Shown piece after piece: positions 9,003-17,395 of a stretch of 64,000 bases of DNA. Under the pieces are notes generated by a model. It saw only the letters and a program-made list of their open reading frames with translations, was not told the DNA's origin and did not search any database. Location of the stretch: NCBI GenBank assembly GCA_963759055.1, contig CAVWYD010000030.1, forward strand, positions 1-64,000, in the 5' to 3' direction. The translations under genes and the position numbers were made by a program. This DNA comes from Thiosocius sp963759055. GTDB lineage: Bacteria; Pseudomonadota; Gammaproteobacteria; Chromatiales; Chromatiaceae. Position 1 is the stretch's first letter, and the number at the start of each line of letters is the position of its first letter.

Positions 9003-10316
9003 TCAATCCCAGTTCAGCGCACCGCCGGTCTGGTACTCGGTCACGCGGGTCTCGAAGAAGTTCTTCTCTTTCTTCAGGTCGAGCACTTCGGACATCCACG
9101 GGAACGGGTTTGTTGCCCCCGGATACTGCTCGGGCAGACCGATCTGGGAGCAACGGCGGTTGGCGATGAACTGTAGATACTCTTCGAACATCGGTGCGTT
9201 CAGTCCGAGGATGCCGCGCGGCATGCTGTCGTAGGCGTACTGGGTTTCGAGCGAAACCGCCTCGCGGATCATCTGCACGATCTCGGCCTTGAATGCCTCG
9301 GTCCAGATGTGCGGATTCTCGATTTTGATCTGATTGATCACATCGATGCCGAAGTTCATGTGCATGGATTCGTCACGCAGGATGTACTGAAACTGTTCGG
9401 CGGTTCCGGTCATCTTGTTGCGTCGGCCCATGCTGAGGATCTGGATGAAGCCCACGTAGAAAAAGATACCCTCGAAGATGACGTAGAAGGCGACCAGTTC
9501 GCGCAGCAGTTTCTGATCGTTCTGCGGCGTGCCGGTATGAAAGTCGGGGTCGGCAAGGTGTTTTGTGAAGGGCAGGGCCCACTCGGCCTTGCGTGCCACT
9601 GCGGGCACCTCCCGGTACATGTTGAACACCTCGCCCTCGTCGAGGCCGAGCGATTCAATGATGTATTGGTAGGCATGCGTGTGCAGGGCTTCTTCGAAGG
9701 CCTGGCGCAGCAGGTACTGGCGGCACTCGGGGTTGGTGATGTGGCGATACACGGCCAGCACCAGGTTGTTTGCGACCAGTGAATCGGCGGTCGAGAAGAA
9801 ACCGAGGTTACGCTTGATGATGGTGCGCTCGTCCTCGGTCAGACCCTTGGGGTCTTTCCACAACTGGATGTCGGCGTTCATATTGACCTCTTGCGGCATC
9901 CAGTGATTGGCGCAGCCATCGAGGTATTTCTGCCAGGCCCATTCGTACTTGAATGGAACCAGCTGATTGAGGTCGGCATGGCAGTTGATGATCTTCTTGT
10001 CATCCACGCGAATACGACCGGCACCCATCTCCAGCGCCTCGAGACCGGTAGCTCCGGCCTCGGCTGCCGTTTCGCAGTCGGCGGTCGGGGCGGTGCCGAC
10101 GAGTGGATCCGGATTGACGCTGGGCGCCGCACCTGCGGTTGCCATCAGGATTTCGTTGGCGACAAGACCTTCGCCGGCATGGGGATGGGCCTGCGTCTGG
10201 TGCGCATGCAGTGCCTTTGACAACACATCTTCGGCGGGTGCCGCACCTGGGGGCGCCGCGCGCTCCGTATGCAGCGTGCCGGTGGTCGTTTTTAGCGGCT
10301 CGTCCCAGTTAAGCAT
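9003..10316 (-). CDS. nrdB: Ribonucleoside-diphosphate reductase beta subunit, Pseudomonas type
   Basis: A 437-residue class I R2 subunit holding the di-metal centre. Metal ligands are visible as STADSLV (Asp), EEALHTHAY (Glu, His and the radical Tyr), FEGIFFY (Glu) and RDESMH (Glu, His). The N-terminal 110 residues are a low-complexity extension; the conserved core starts at IRVDDKKIINCHADLNQLVPFKYEW, as in P. aeruginosa NrdB. The tail YQTGGALNWD is the segment expected to dock on NrdA. ATG 10316 is preferred over the adjacent ATG at 10319 because it sits 4 nt after GGGGG and gives MLNWDEPL, like the paralogue. It lies downstream of the second nrdB. Confidence 0.93.
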   Translation of the reverse strand: MLNWDEPLKTTTGTLHTERAAPPGAAPAEDVLSKALHAHQTQAHPHAGEGLVANEILMATAGAAPSVNPDPLVGTAPTADCETAAEAGATGLEALEMGAGRIRVDDKKIINCHADLNQLVPFKYEWAWQKYLDGCANHWMPQEVNMNADIQLWKDPKGLTEDERTIIKRNLGFFSTADSLVANNLVLAVYRHITNPECRQYLLRQAFEEALHTHAYQYIIESLGLDEGEVFNMYREVPAVARKAEWALPFTKHLADPDFHTGTPQNDQKLLRELVAFYVIFEGIFFYVGFIQILSMGRRNKMTGTAEQFQYILRDESMHMNFGIDVINQIKIENPHIWTEAFKAEIVQMIREAVSLETQYAYDSMPRGILGLNAPMFEEYLQFIANRRCSQIGLPEQYPGATNPFPWMSEVLDLKKEKNFFETRVTEYQTGGALNWD

Positions 10317-10522
10317 CATTCCCCCTTGCTCTTCTCTTGAATAACGGATCGCCGCTTCGGCGACCGGTGCAGTCTCGATCTGTATCAAACCGGACTGCCT
10401 TCTTGTTGGTGCCGGAGTGACCTCAGTCCCCCATCGGGTGGTGGTCTGTGACATTAAGCAATGTCGGGCGAGAGTTCATGCGGCCCCTCCAGCATTGACC
10501 TCTTATTGCATTGTGGGCAGTG

Positions 10523-11653
10523 TCATTCCCACTTCAGCCCGCCGGCCTGATATTCCGTTACGCGGGTTTCGAAAAAGTTCTTTTCCTTGCGCAGGTTGGC
10601 CTGCTCATCCAGCCAGGCCAGCGTCGGCTCTGCACCCGGATAGGGCTCGTCGAGCCCCAGGGTGCGTGCGCGACGGTTGGCGATAAAGCGATACTGACCG
10701 ATGTGATCCTCTTTGCTGTAACCCAGGATCGGGTCGCGAAGGATATAACCGGCATAGGCCTCTTCCGCAGCGTGACACTCGGCCCACATCTCGGCGATGG
10801 CCTTTGGATCCGGACGGATGTTTTCTTCCCGCATGATCTGCTTGGCGACCCGAAGACCGAACGAGGCGTGCATCACCTCGTCACGCATGATGTATTGAAA
10901 CTGCTCGGCCGTGCCCTTCATCAGTCCGCGACGTTGAAGCGCAAATACCGGGCTGAAGCCGTTGTAGAACCAGCAGCCCTCGAAGATGCCCGCAAAAAAG
11001 ATGTAGGCCATCAGGAAGTTCTGCAGCTCGTCGCGGTCGGTGAGATCGATATCGGCACGCAGTATCGAGTCGAGACGCCGGTTGGCGATCTGGATCTTTC
11101 CGTTGATCTCCGGGACGACGCGGTAGCGGTTATAGATCTCTCCCTGGTCCAGGCCGAGGGTCTCGATGCAGTGCTGATAGGTCCAGGTATGCAGCGATTC
11201 TTCGTAGACCTGGCGCGCCTGGTAGATCTGCAACTCGGGCGCCGACATCTTTTCCATGACCGCCAGGCCGATGTTGCGCATCGCCAGGATGTCGGAAGTG
11301 GTCAGATAAGACAGCACGTTCTCATACACATGACGCTCTTCCAGCGTCAGTTTGTGGCCGTAGTCGTGCACGTCCTGCGCCATGTTGATATCGAGTGGCG
11401 TCCAGTGATTGCGGTTGGCGTTGAGGAAATACTCCCAGGCCCATGGGTACTTGAACGGCGCCAGCTGGTTGATGTCGGTCATCCCGTTGATGACGCGTTT
11501 GTCATCCGGGTTCACGGGACGGATATCTGCCTGCGGCACGGGCTGTGCTGCAACAGCCTGCCCGGCCGTCTCCACGAGTACCGGGTTGGCCTCCGGTGGT
11601 GGCGTTTCGGTGGTCTGGCTCGTCGGCGCGAGCGGATCGTCCCAGTTCAACAT
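10523..11653 (-). CDS. Second, divergent ribonucleotide reductase beta subunit
   Basis: A 376-residue R2 paralogue, clearly diverged from its neighbour at 9003-10316. All ligand motifs are kept: TTSDILA (Asp), EESLHTWTY (Glu, His, radical Tyr), FEGCWFY (Glu), RDEVMH (Glu, His). It begins MLNWDDPL and ends TRVTEYQAGGLKWE, so it shares terminal signatures with NrdB. AGGAG is 8 nt before the ATG. It is placed directly after nrdA (32-bp gap), so of the two beta subunits it is the one nearer to alpha in the operon. Whether the two R2s use different metals or conditions cannot be told from sequence. Confidence 0.9.
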   Translation of the reverse strand: MLNWDDPLAPTSQTTETPPPEANPVLVETAGQAVAAQPVPQADIRPVNPDDKRVINGMTDINQLAPFKYPWAWEYFLNANRNHWTPLDINMAQDVHDYGHKLTLEERHVYENVLSYLTTSDILAMRNIGLAVMEKMSAPELQIYQARQVYEESLHTWTYQHCIETLGLDQGEIYNRYRVVPEINGKIQIANRRLDSILRADIDLTDRDELQNFLMAYIFFAGIFEGCWFYNGFSPVFALQRRGLMKGTAEQFQYIMRDEVMHASFGLRVAKQIMREENIRPDPKAIAEMWAECHAAEEAYAGYILRDPILGYSKEDHIGQYRFIANRRARTLGLDEPYPGAEPTLAWLDEQANLRKEKNFFETRVTEYQAGGLKWE

Positions 11654-11685
11654 GACGCTGTTCTCCTGATCTGTTCCGAGCCGCC

Positions 11686-14598
11686 TTACTGGCAGGCCTC
11701 GCAATCCGGGTCGAGGATGCTGCAGGCCTTTGGCGCTGCACTGCCCGAATCCTGGGCGGGCTGAGCCAGGTAGCTCCCGCCCACGGCGCTCAGCTGGTTG
11801 GCCCGGCTGGTGTCATCCATGGTCGATTTTTCGACATGGGTGGCACCCATGGAGCGCAGGTAATAGGTGGTTTTGAGACCGCGTACCCAGGCGAGCTTGT
11901 ACAGGTTGTCGAGCTTTTTGCCGGAGGGTTCGGACATGTAGAGGTTGAGACTCTGGGCCTGGTCGATCCATTTCTGGCGCCGGCTGCCGGCCTCCACCAG
12001 CCAGCGTGCATCGATCTCGAATGCGGATGCATACAGCGCCTTTAGATCTTCCGGAATCCGGCTGATCGGCTGCACTGAGCCGTCGTAGTACTTGAGATCG
12101 TTGACCATGACCGGATCCCAAAGGTCGAGTGCCTTGAGGTCACGTACCAGATACGGATTGACCACCGTGAACTCACCCGACAGGTTCGATTTCACGAACA
12201 GGTTCTGGTAGGTCGGCTCGATCGACTGACTGACCCCGCAGATGTTGGAGATGGTCGCGGTGGGTGCAATCGCCATGGTGTTGGAGTTGCGCATACCGAC
12301 GGTCTTGACCCGCTCTCGCAGAGTGTCCCAGTCGAGCGTCTTGCTGTCGTCGACCTGCAGATAGCCGCCGCGCTGCTCGGCCAGTTCGGCCAGCGAGTCG
12401 ATCGGCAGGATGCCCTGGCTCCAAAGCGAGCCCTCGAAGCTGTGGTATCTGCCGCGCTCTTCGGCGAGATCGGTCGAGGCCTGGATGGCGTAATAAGATA
12501 CGGCCTCCATCGAGCGGTCGGCAAAATCGACCGCATCCTGGGTGGCGTAGGGCAGGCGCACTTTGTACAGCGCATCCTGGAAGCCCATGATGCCGAGTCC
12601 GACCGGGCGATGTCGCAGATTGGAGTTACGCGCCTGCGGCACACTGTAGTAGTTGTACTCGATCACGTTGTCGAGCATGCGCATCGCGGTGCTTACCGTC
12701 TTCTGCAGTTTGGCGGTATTTAGGCCGTTTTCGTCGACATGCGCAGCCAGGTTGACCGAGCCCAGGTTACACACGGCGATCTCGTTGTCGTTGGTGTGCA
12801 GGGTGATCTCGGTGCACAGATTGGAGCTGTGCACGACGCCGACATGTCGGTTGGTGTAGCGGATGTTGCAGGGGTCCTTGAAGGCAACCCAGGGATGACC
12901 GGTCTCGAACAGCATGCCGAGCATCTTGCGCCACAGGTCGTTCGCTTTGAGGGTCTTCGCCACGTTCATCTCGCCACGCGCGGCCTTTTCCTCGTATCGG
13001 GTGTAGGCATCTTCAAACGCCGCACCGGTGAGGTCGTGCAGATCGCTGGTCTCATCCGGAGAGAACAGGGTCCATTCGCCATCTTCGGCCACGCGCTTCA
13101 TGAACAGGTCGGGTATCCAGTTGGCCGTATTCATATCATGGGTGCGGCGACGGTCATCACCGGTGTTCTTGCGCAGATCGAGAAACTCTTCGACATCGAT
13201 GTGCCAGGTCTCGAGATAGGCGCAAACAGCACCCTTGCGTTTGCCGCCCTGATTGACTGCGACCGCGGTGTCGTTGGCGACCTTCAGGAAGGGCACCACG
13301 CCCTGGGACTTGCCGTTGGTGCCCTTGATGTGCGCGCCCATTCCTCGCACGCGGGTCCAGTCGTTGCCAAGACCGCCGGCAAACTTGGACAGCAGGGCGT
13401 TGTCCTTGATGGCTCCATAGATGCCGTCGAGATCGTCCGGTACCGTCGTGAGGTAGCAGCTGGACAGCTGCGGGCGGAGGGTGCCCGAGTTGAACAGGGT
13501 CGGGGTCGAGCTCATGAAGTCGAAGCTCGACAGCAGGTTGTAGAATTCGATGGCGCGGCCTTCGCGATCGATTTCGTTGATCGCCAGTCCCATGGCGACG
13601 CGCATGAAGAACGCCTGTGGCAGTTCAAAGCGCACCCCTTTGGAATGAATGAAATAGCGGTCGTACAGTGTCTGCAGGCCAAGGTAGGTGAACTGCAGAT
13701 CGCGTTCGGGCTTCAGCGCGGCGCCGAGGCGCTTGAGGTCATACTGGCTCAGGCGCTTGTCCAGCAGCTCCAGATCCGCACCACGTTTGATGTAACTGGA
13801 TAGGTACTCGCCATAACGCTCGCCCATCTCCTCCTGGGTTGCGATTCCGGTGTCCATGTTGAGGAAACCCAGCGCTTCACGGCGCAACAGGTCCATCAGC
13901 AGACGCGCCGCCGCGTAGGAGTAGTTCGGTTCATTCTCGATCAGGGTGCGCGCGCTCATGACCAGCGCCTGCGACACGTCCTGTTCCTTGACGCCGTCGA
14001 AAAGATTGCGACAGGTGTCATCCAGGATGGATTCGACGGTGACGGCCTCGAGGCCGCTGCAGGCCTCTGTCACCAGCTTGCGCAGCCGATCGATGTCGAG
14101 CGGACGGGTCGAGCCGTCAATAAGGGTGATATTGACCAGGTGCTCGGGCGTGCCACCCGGCTTGTTTTCCGCCTCTTCGGCGCGCTTGCGTTTCTGTTCC
14201 TCGCGGTACAGCACATAGGCGCGTGCGACCTTGTGCTCGCCTGAGCGCATTAACGCCAGCTCGACCTGATCCTGAATGTCTTCGATATGGATAGTCCCGC
14301 CCGCCGGATTGCGTCGGACGAGCGCTTCATTGAGCTGGTCGGTGAGCGATTGAACCAAATCATGCACACGGCGTGACGCAGCGGCACTGCCTCCTTCGAC
14401 GGCCAGGAAGGCCTTGGTCATGGCGACCGCAATCTTGTTGGCATCGAAGTTGGTGACTTTGCCATTGCGGCGGATCACCTTGAGATCGCCCGGTGCATTG
14501 GCCTGGATTTCCGGGCTGGCGCTGCTTTTGGCGGCTTCGCTCGGGGGTACAGCAATGCTCTCTACACCGCTTTTGGATTGCGTGACTTCGGTTGCCAT
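11686..14598 (-). CDS. nrdA: Ribonucleoside-diphosphate reductase alpha subunit
   Basis: A 970-residue class I catalytic subunit reducing NDPs to dNDPs. Two N-terminal ATP-cone regulatory domains are visible (VIRRNGKVTNFDANKI near residue 35; ITLIDGSTRPLDIDRL near 145). The active site has QLSSCYL, the radical NLCTEI and its partner Cys in EIAVCNLGSVNL; PTYQNLFVKSNLSGEF supplies the tyrosines of the radical path. The C-terminus ends CEACQ, the CxxC that relays electrons from thioredoxin. The start at 14598 follows a perfect AGGAGGAG. The promoter carries two NrdR boxes and DnaA-box-like sites. Confidence 0.96.
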   Translation of the reverse strand: MATEVTQSKSGVESIAVPPSEAAKSSASPEIQANAPGDLKVIRRNGKVTNFDANKIAVAMTKAFLAVEGGSAAASRRVHDLVQSLTDQLNEALVRRNPAGGTIHIEDIQDQVELALMRSGEHKVARAYVLYREEQKRKRAEEAENKPGGTPEHLVNITLIDGSTRPLDIDRLRKLVTEACSGLEAVTVESILDDTCRNLFDGVKEQDVSQALVMSARTLIENEPNYSYAAARLLMDLLRREALGFLNMDTGIATQEEMGERYGEYLSSYIKRGADLELLDKRLSQYDLKRLGAALKPERDLQFTYLGLQTLYDRYFIHSKGVRFELPQAFFMRVAMGLAINEIDREGRAIEFYNLLSSFDFMSSTPTLFNSGTLRPQLSSCYLTTVPDDLDGIYGAIKDNALLSKFAGGLGNDWTRVRGMGAHIKGTNGKSQGVVPFLKVANDTAVAVNQGGKRKGAVCAYLETWHIDVEEFLDLRKNTGDDRRRTHDMNTANWIPDLFMKRVAEDGEWTLFSPDETSDLHDLTGAAFEDAYTRYEEKAARGEMNVAKTLKANDLWRKMLGMLFETGHPWVAFKDPCNIRYTNRHVGVVHSSNLCTEITLHTNDNEIAVCNLGSVNLAAHVDENGLNTAKLQKTVSTAMRMLDNVIEYNYYSVPQARNSNLRHRPVGLGIMGFQDALYKVRLPYATQDAVDFADRSMEAVSYYAIQASTDLAEERGRYHSFEGSLWSQGILPIDSLAELAEQRGGYLQVDDSKTLDWDTLRERVKTVGMRNSNTMAIAPTATISNICGVSQSIEPTYQNLFVKSNLSGEFTVVNPYLVRDLKALDLWDPVMVNDLKYYDGSVQPISRIPEDLKALYASAFEIDARWLVEAGSRRQKWIDQAQSLNLYMSEPSGKKLDNLYKLAWVRGLKTTYYLRSMGATHVEKSTMDDTSRANQLSAVGGSYLAQPAQDSGSAAPKACSILDPDCEACQ

Positions 14599-14694
14599 TT
14601 GGCTCCTCCTGAGATGATGATTTTTTACGTGGGCTGACCGCGTTGCGCGATCGGGCAGCATGGCTGCCGAGATACAGCGTTGCGCCCACTCGGA

Positions 14695-14742
14695 GCACAA
14701 TATATACGCTGTCTCGTGGCTGTCAACCACAATATCTTGTGT
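14695..14742 (-). promoter_or_regulatory. nrdA promoter with two NrdR operator boxes
   Basis: On the minus strand ACACAAGATATTGTGG (14742-14727) and AGCGTATATATTGTGC (14710-14695) match the 16-bp NrdR consensus closely. They start 32 bp apart, three helical turns, as is typical for NrdR pairs. The first box abuts TTGACA (-35), and after 16 nt the second box contains TATATT (-10), so NrdR binding would block RNA polymerase. nrdR itself is not in this window. Confidence 0.85.
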
Positions 14743-14750
14743 ATAAACGC

Positions 14751-14854
14751 TGTGGAAAACCGTGTGGAAACTGTGCGCCGTCTGTGGAAAAAATGCTGGT
14801 GACGGAGGCTTTTCCAATGCTTTCAGAGACTTAAATTTCGCGCCCTGTGGATAT
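14751..14854. promoter_or_regulatory. Cluster of DnaA-box-like sites upstream of nrdA
   Basis: Four 9-mers in the same orientation: TGTGGAAAA at 14751-14759, TGTGGAAAC at 14763-14771, TGTGGAAAA at 14783-14791 and TGTGGATAT at 14846-14854. The first and third fit TTWTNCACA exactly on the opposite strand; the others have one mismatch. The E. coli nrdAB promoter is DnaA-regulated, so coupling of dNTP supply to replication initiation is plausible here. An inverted repeat ATCTGCC...GGCAGAT (about 14853-14890) follows; there is no T-run. Confidence 0.6.
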
Positions 14855-15064
14855 CTGCCGGGCCCGGCCTGGCGGGTCCGCCATGGCAGATCGACCCCGG
14901 GGAAAAAGATTCAGCGAAGTTTTCGGCCGCGAGGAAAACATTGGGAAAAATCGAATATTCTCCGGCGCTGATAGAGTCTGGCCGAGAGGTCGCATCGGTG
15001 CCCGCTTTCAGGCTTCACTTCATCGGCGGTGTCGATGCGTCGCTCGGGTGGCAGCGATCTGTGA

Positions 15065-15538
15065 TCACTCCTGATGCCGGTCGATAATGGCCTTGAGATG
15101 TGCGGCCGTAACGGGCCCCATGTGCCGCTCGACGATTTCACCCGCCGGGTTGACGATAGCCGTGGTGGGTAGCCCTTCCAGTGGCTCGAAAGGTACCAAT
15201 GGTGTCCCGCCGATCTTCAGGTTTGGGAAGTTGATGTCGAAAGGCGTGAGAAAGGCGCGTGCGTCTTCGCTCGAGGTTTCTTCGAAATTGATTCCGACAA
15301 CCTGGACCTCGGGGTTCGCTGTCTGGAAACTGACGAGTTCGGGCAGTTCGCGCACGCAGGGGCTGCACCATGAGGCCCAGAAGTTGACCACCACCCAGCG
15401 GCCCCTGTAGTCGGAAAGACTGACCGATTTACCCTGCAGGTCGTCCAGCGTGAAGTCGACTGTATCTGCCTGAGCATGCGACCACAGGTTGCAGACCAGC
15501 AGGGTTAACCAGATGTACCGAAGATGGGGTCTGTTCAT
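15065..15538 (-). CDS. TlpA-like periplasmic thiol-disulfide oxidoreductase
   Basis: A 157-residue thioredoxin-fold protein with an N-terminal signal peptide (about residues 1-24, ending SHAQA). The active site is WASWCSPC near residue 55 and the cis-Pro loop is LPTTAIV near residue 125. The length and the FTLDDLQGKSVSLSDYRG entry are typical of the TlpA/ResA family, which reduces periplasmic disulfides, often in cytochrome c maturation. No cytochrome c gene is nearby to support a specific partner. Confidence 0.88.
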   Translation of the reverse strand: MNRPHLRYIWLTLLVCNLWSHAQADTVDFTLDDLQGKSVSLSDYRGRWVVVNFWASWCSPCVRELPELVSFQTANPEVQVVGINFEETSSEDARAFLTPFDINFPNLKIGGTPLVPFEPLEGLPTTAIVNPAGEIVERHMGPVTAAHLKAIIDRHQE

Positions 15539-15763
15539 GAATCCGTTAGGCAGTCGAGTGTGAGAAAAGTTTTGCCGCTAACAAACGATCCGGTGATCAC
15601 CGTCTTGGGCGGCAGAAGTGCTGTGCAGTTCATCGCCAGAGGGGGATTAAACGCGAGGCGGCCAGCATGGACAAGTTATGTCATCCAAACCACCGGGCCG
15701 CGGCCGTTGGCCGCGCAATTTCCCGCAGTGGTCGTTGAACATGGGTCGAATCTGCCCGGACTT

Positions 15764-15800
15764 GGTGCAAGACATGTCGCCGGGCGCCAGGACTGGTGCA
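15764..15800 (+). promoter_or_regulatory. Possible NtrC-like enhancer half-sites
   Basis: Two copies of TGGTGCA occur with GGTGCA at 15764-15769 and 15795-15800, 31 bp apart (three helical turns), about 70-100 bp upstream of a -24/-12 promoter. TGGTGCA is one half of the NtrC consensus TGCACCA-N3-TGGTGCA. The other halves are only partly conserved (TGCCCGG and GGCGCCA), so identity of the activator is tentative. Confidence 0.35.
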
Positions 15801-15863
15801 GTTTTACCGATCGGGATCGGGATCAAAATAGTTAACTGGCTGTATAACCAAGATAAATTGAAA

Positions 15864-15880
15864 TTGGCACGGCCTGTGCT
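15864..15880 (+). promoter_or_regulatory. Candidate sigma54 (-24/-12) promoter
   Basis: TTGGCACGGCCTGTGCT matches YTGGCACG-N4-TTGCW except for G in place of the first T of the -12 element. The GG and GC dinucleotides are 12 bp apart, as required. A transcript starting about 12 nt downstream of the -12 GC would begin near 15890 and meet a strong terminator about 95 nt later. Confidence 0.6.
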
Positions 15881-15889
15881 GCGTTATTT

Positions 15890-15985
15890 AGTGAAATCGC
15901 TTCGCGGTGATTTCTCCTAACTCTCTGTCAATATTGCCTCATTGGCCAACGCCGCCCCAAGGGTTCCCTGGAGCGGCGTTTTTTT
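15890..15985 (+). ncRNA. Candidate sigma54-dependent small RNA
   Basis: Predicted transcript of about 96 nt with no credible reading frame. It has a 5' hairpin GAAATCGC-loop-GGTGATTTC (15893-15914, 8 pairs with one G-U), a linker of about 30 nt containing TCTCCTAACTCTC, and a terminator hairpin with seven T residues. CUCCU in the linker is an anti-Shine-Dalgarno sequence of the kind used by base-pairing sRNAs. A promoter of the -24/-12 class lies just upstream. Known sigma54-dependent sRNAs (Qrr, CrcZ, NrsZ) have similar layouts, but no sequence relationship is claimed. Confidence 0.5.
15948..15985 (+). terminator. Rho-independent terminator
   Basis: A perfect 8-bp stem AACGCCGC (15948-15955) / GCGGCGTT (15973-15980) with a 17-nt loop, followed by T residues to 15985. 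No protein gene on this strand ends here, so it most likely terminates the small RNA starting near 15890. Confidence 0.85.
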
Positions 15986-16291
15986 AATGTCCCCGATTGC
16001 ATGCCGGAATCTCTGACATCGTCCAGCAAATAGCGTGGAGCCGGTATTGACGCCAGCCGTGATCGATGGTGTTCCGCCTGCCGGAGACGATCTGGGTGTA
16101 GACCAGGATTCTTCGGTTGATGCTGCGACAGTTCCCTGATGGCAAACGAATGCCTTTGTGTACAGACGGTGACGAGGGCGGGCAGCGGTTGAAAAACGTC
16201 ATGGCATGCCTGCCCCTCGTCTGGTTTATGCTTTTGGCCGAAACGATTGCAGTCGTGAGCGAGTTTTTAACATTTTCCGAAAGGTGGATCG
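15986..16291. other. Intergenic region with no recognised gene
   Basis: About 306 bp between the sRNA terminator and the cytochrome b gene. Only short, atypical reading frames are present. The sequence just before 16292 (GTTTTTAACATTTTCCGAAAGGTGGATCG) supplies the ribosome site AAGGTGGA for the downstream gene. No clear promoter or repeat was identified. Confidence 0.4.
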
Positions 16292-16942
16292 ATGACCGAA
16301 CAGATACGCCGCGTAGTGGTGTGGAGCGGCTGGCTGAGGTTTAGCCACGCGGCCCTGGCCCTGTCCACGCTGGTATTGCTGGCGACCGGCTGGCTGCTTG
16401 CCAGTTCGCCGACGCTTGCAGCGGCCGCCTCGGATATTCATTATCTCGCGGCGAGTATCCTGATAGCCGCGCTCATGCTGCGTCTTGTCATCGGCTTTTT
16501 TGGAAAAGGGGCGGAGCGTTTCGAGCACATGCTCCCCCGGCCGTCGGAATTTGCGGCCATACGTGCCAGCCTGTTGTTCTACCTGACGCTCGGCAAGGCA
16601 CCGCTGCCAAACTGGTTCGCGCACAATCCACTGTGGAAGCCGATCTATCTGATCCTGTTCGTGCTGCTCGCCCTGAGCGCGCTGACAGGTTGGGTGATGC
16701 CGGAAATACAGGTCGTCGGCCGTTTATATCTGCCGAGGGTTCACGGCTGGTTGAGCAATGCGATCTGGGTTGTGACTCTCGCACATCTGTTCAGTGTCGT
16801 GCTGCAGGACGTCAAGGGGCGTTCCGCGGACGTCTCTGGGATGCTCAGTGGCTACCGCTTTTTCGTGTTCGAGCGGGATGGGGCGATGAAACCCGGGGTG
16901 AAACAGGTCTCGATCAAACTGGATGACTTCGGCAAGTCATGA
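16292..16942 (+). CDS. Cytochrome b561-type membrane protein
   Basis: A 216-residue di-haem-type cytochrome b (Ni/Fe-hydrogenase b subunit/b561 superfamily). Four transmembrane helices carry candidate haem-ligating histidines: RFSHAALAL near residue 19, DIHYLAA near 50, RVHGWLSN near 150 and LAHLFSVV near 168. Such proteins pass electrons between the quinone pool and periplasmic partners. No hydrogenase or cytochrome c gene is adjacent, so the partner is unknown. It is convergent with the SirB-like gene with a gap of only 3 bp. Confidence 0.85.
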   Translation: MTEQIRRVVVWSGWLRFSHAALALSTLVLLATGWLLASSPTLAAAASDIHYLAASILIAALMLRLVIGFFGKGAERFEHMLPRPSEFAAIRASLLFYLTLGKAPLPNWFAHNPLWKPIYLILFVLLALSALTGWVMPEIQVVGRLYLPRVHGWLSNAIWVVTLAHLFSVVLQDVKGRSADVSGMLSGYRFFVFERDGAMKPGVKQVSIKLDDFGKS

Positions 16943-16945
16943 GTC

Positions 16946-17328
16946 TCAGAAGGGCAGGGGAGACCGCGTTATCGCGACCAGCAGGATGTAGCAGAAGCAG
17001 GCGACGGCAGCGAAGAAGGCGACGATCCGGATTCGCCTGCGTCCTGCCCAGGCGCAGGGCGACGAAACCCAGGGCGATATAGGCCAGCAAGGCGAGCAGT
17101 TTGGCGCCCAGCCAGTGGCTGTTGCCCGGATGCAGTTGAAGATTGATCGCCATCCACAGGCCGCTGAGCAGCAGCAGGGTGTCGACGAAGTGCGGCCAGG
17201 TGCGCATCCAGCGTTGCTGCAGCAGCGCCGAGTCCGCCAGCATCAGGCCGCCGCGCAGGACAAAGCCCGATGATCGAAAACAGTGCGCTGGCCTGGTGCA
17301 GCAGTTTCAACGTGGCGTGTTCAGGCAT
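16946..17328 (-). pseudogene. SirB-like membrane protein with two frameshifts
   Basis: Joining three frames gives a protein of about 127 residues with four hydrophobic helices: start MPEHATLKLLHQASALFSIIG, then (after removing one G of GGG near 17265) FVLRGGLMLADSALLQQRW, and (after removing one base near 17042) RIRIVAFFAAVACFCYILLV to a TGA at 16946. Early KLLHQASA and WPHFVDTLLLLSG match the SirB/invasion-gene-expression family of small membrane proteins. Its natural role is uncertain. The disruptions may be sequence errors. Confidence 0.75.
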
Positions 17329-17395
17329 CTTTAGCGGCTTCGTATGTGCGCCGGTGACCCGCCGTGAGTCGGCGGGTCATCGGCGCAACTGGCGG

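Noticed and set aside
10450..10465. Short inverted repeat GACATT-AAGC-AATGTC between the two nrdB genes
   Set aside because: Stem of only 6 bp with no T-run; too weak to call a terminator or operator.
10511..11764. 417-residue plus-strand frame over the second nrdB
   Set aside because: Antisense shadow of a well-conserved R2 gene in GC-rich sequence.
14853..14890. GC-rich inverted repeat ATCTGCC...GGCAGAT between nrdA and tlpA
   Set aside because: Hairpin potential exists but there is no T-run on either strand; not called as a terminator.
15678..15920. 80-residue plus-strand frame before the sRNA terminator
   Set aside because: No ribosome site, atypical composition, and it overlaps the -24/-12 promoter and predicted sRNA start.
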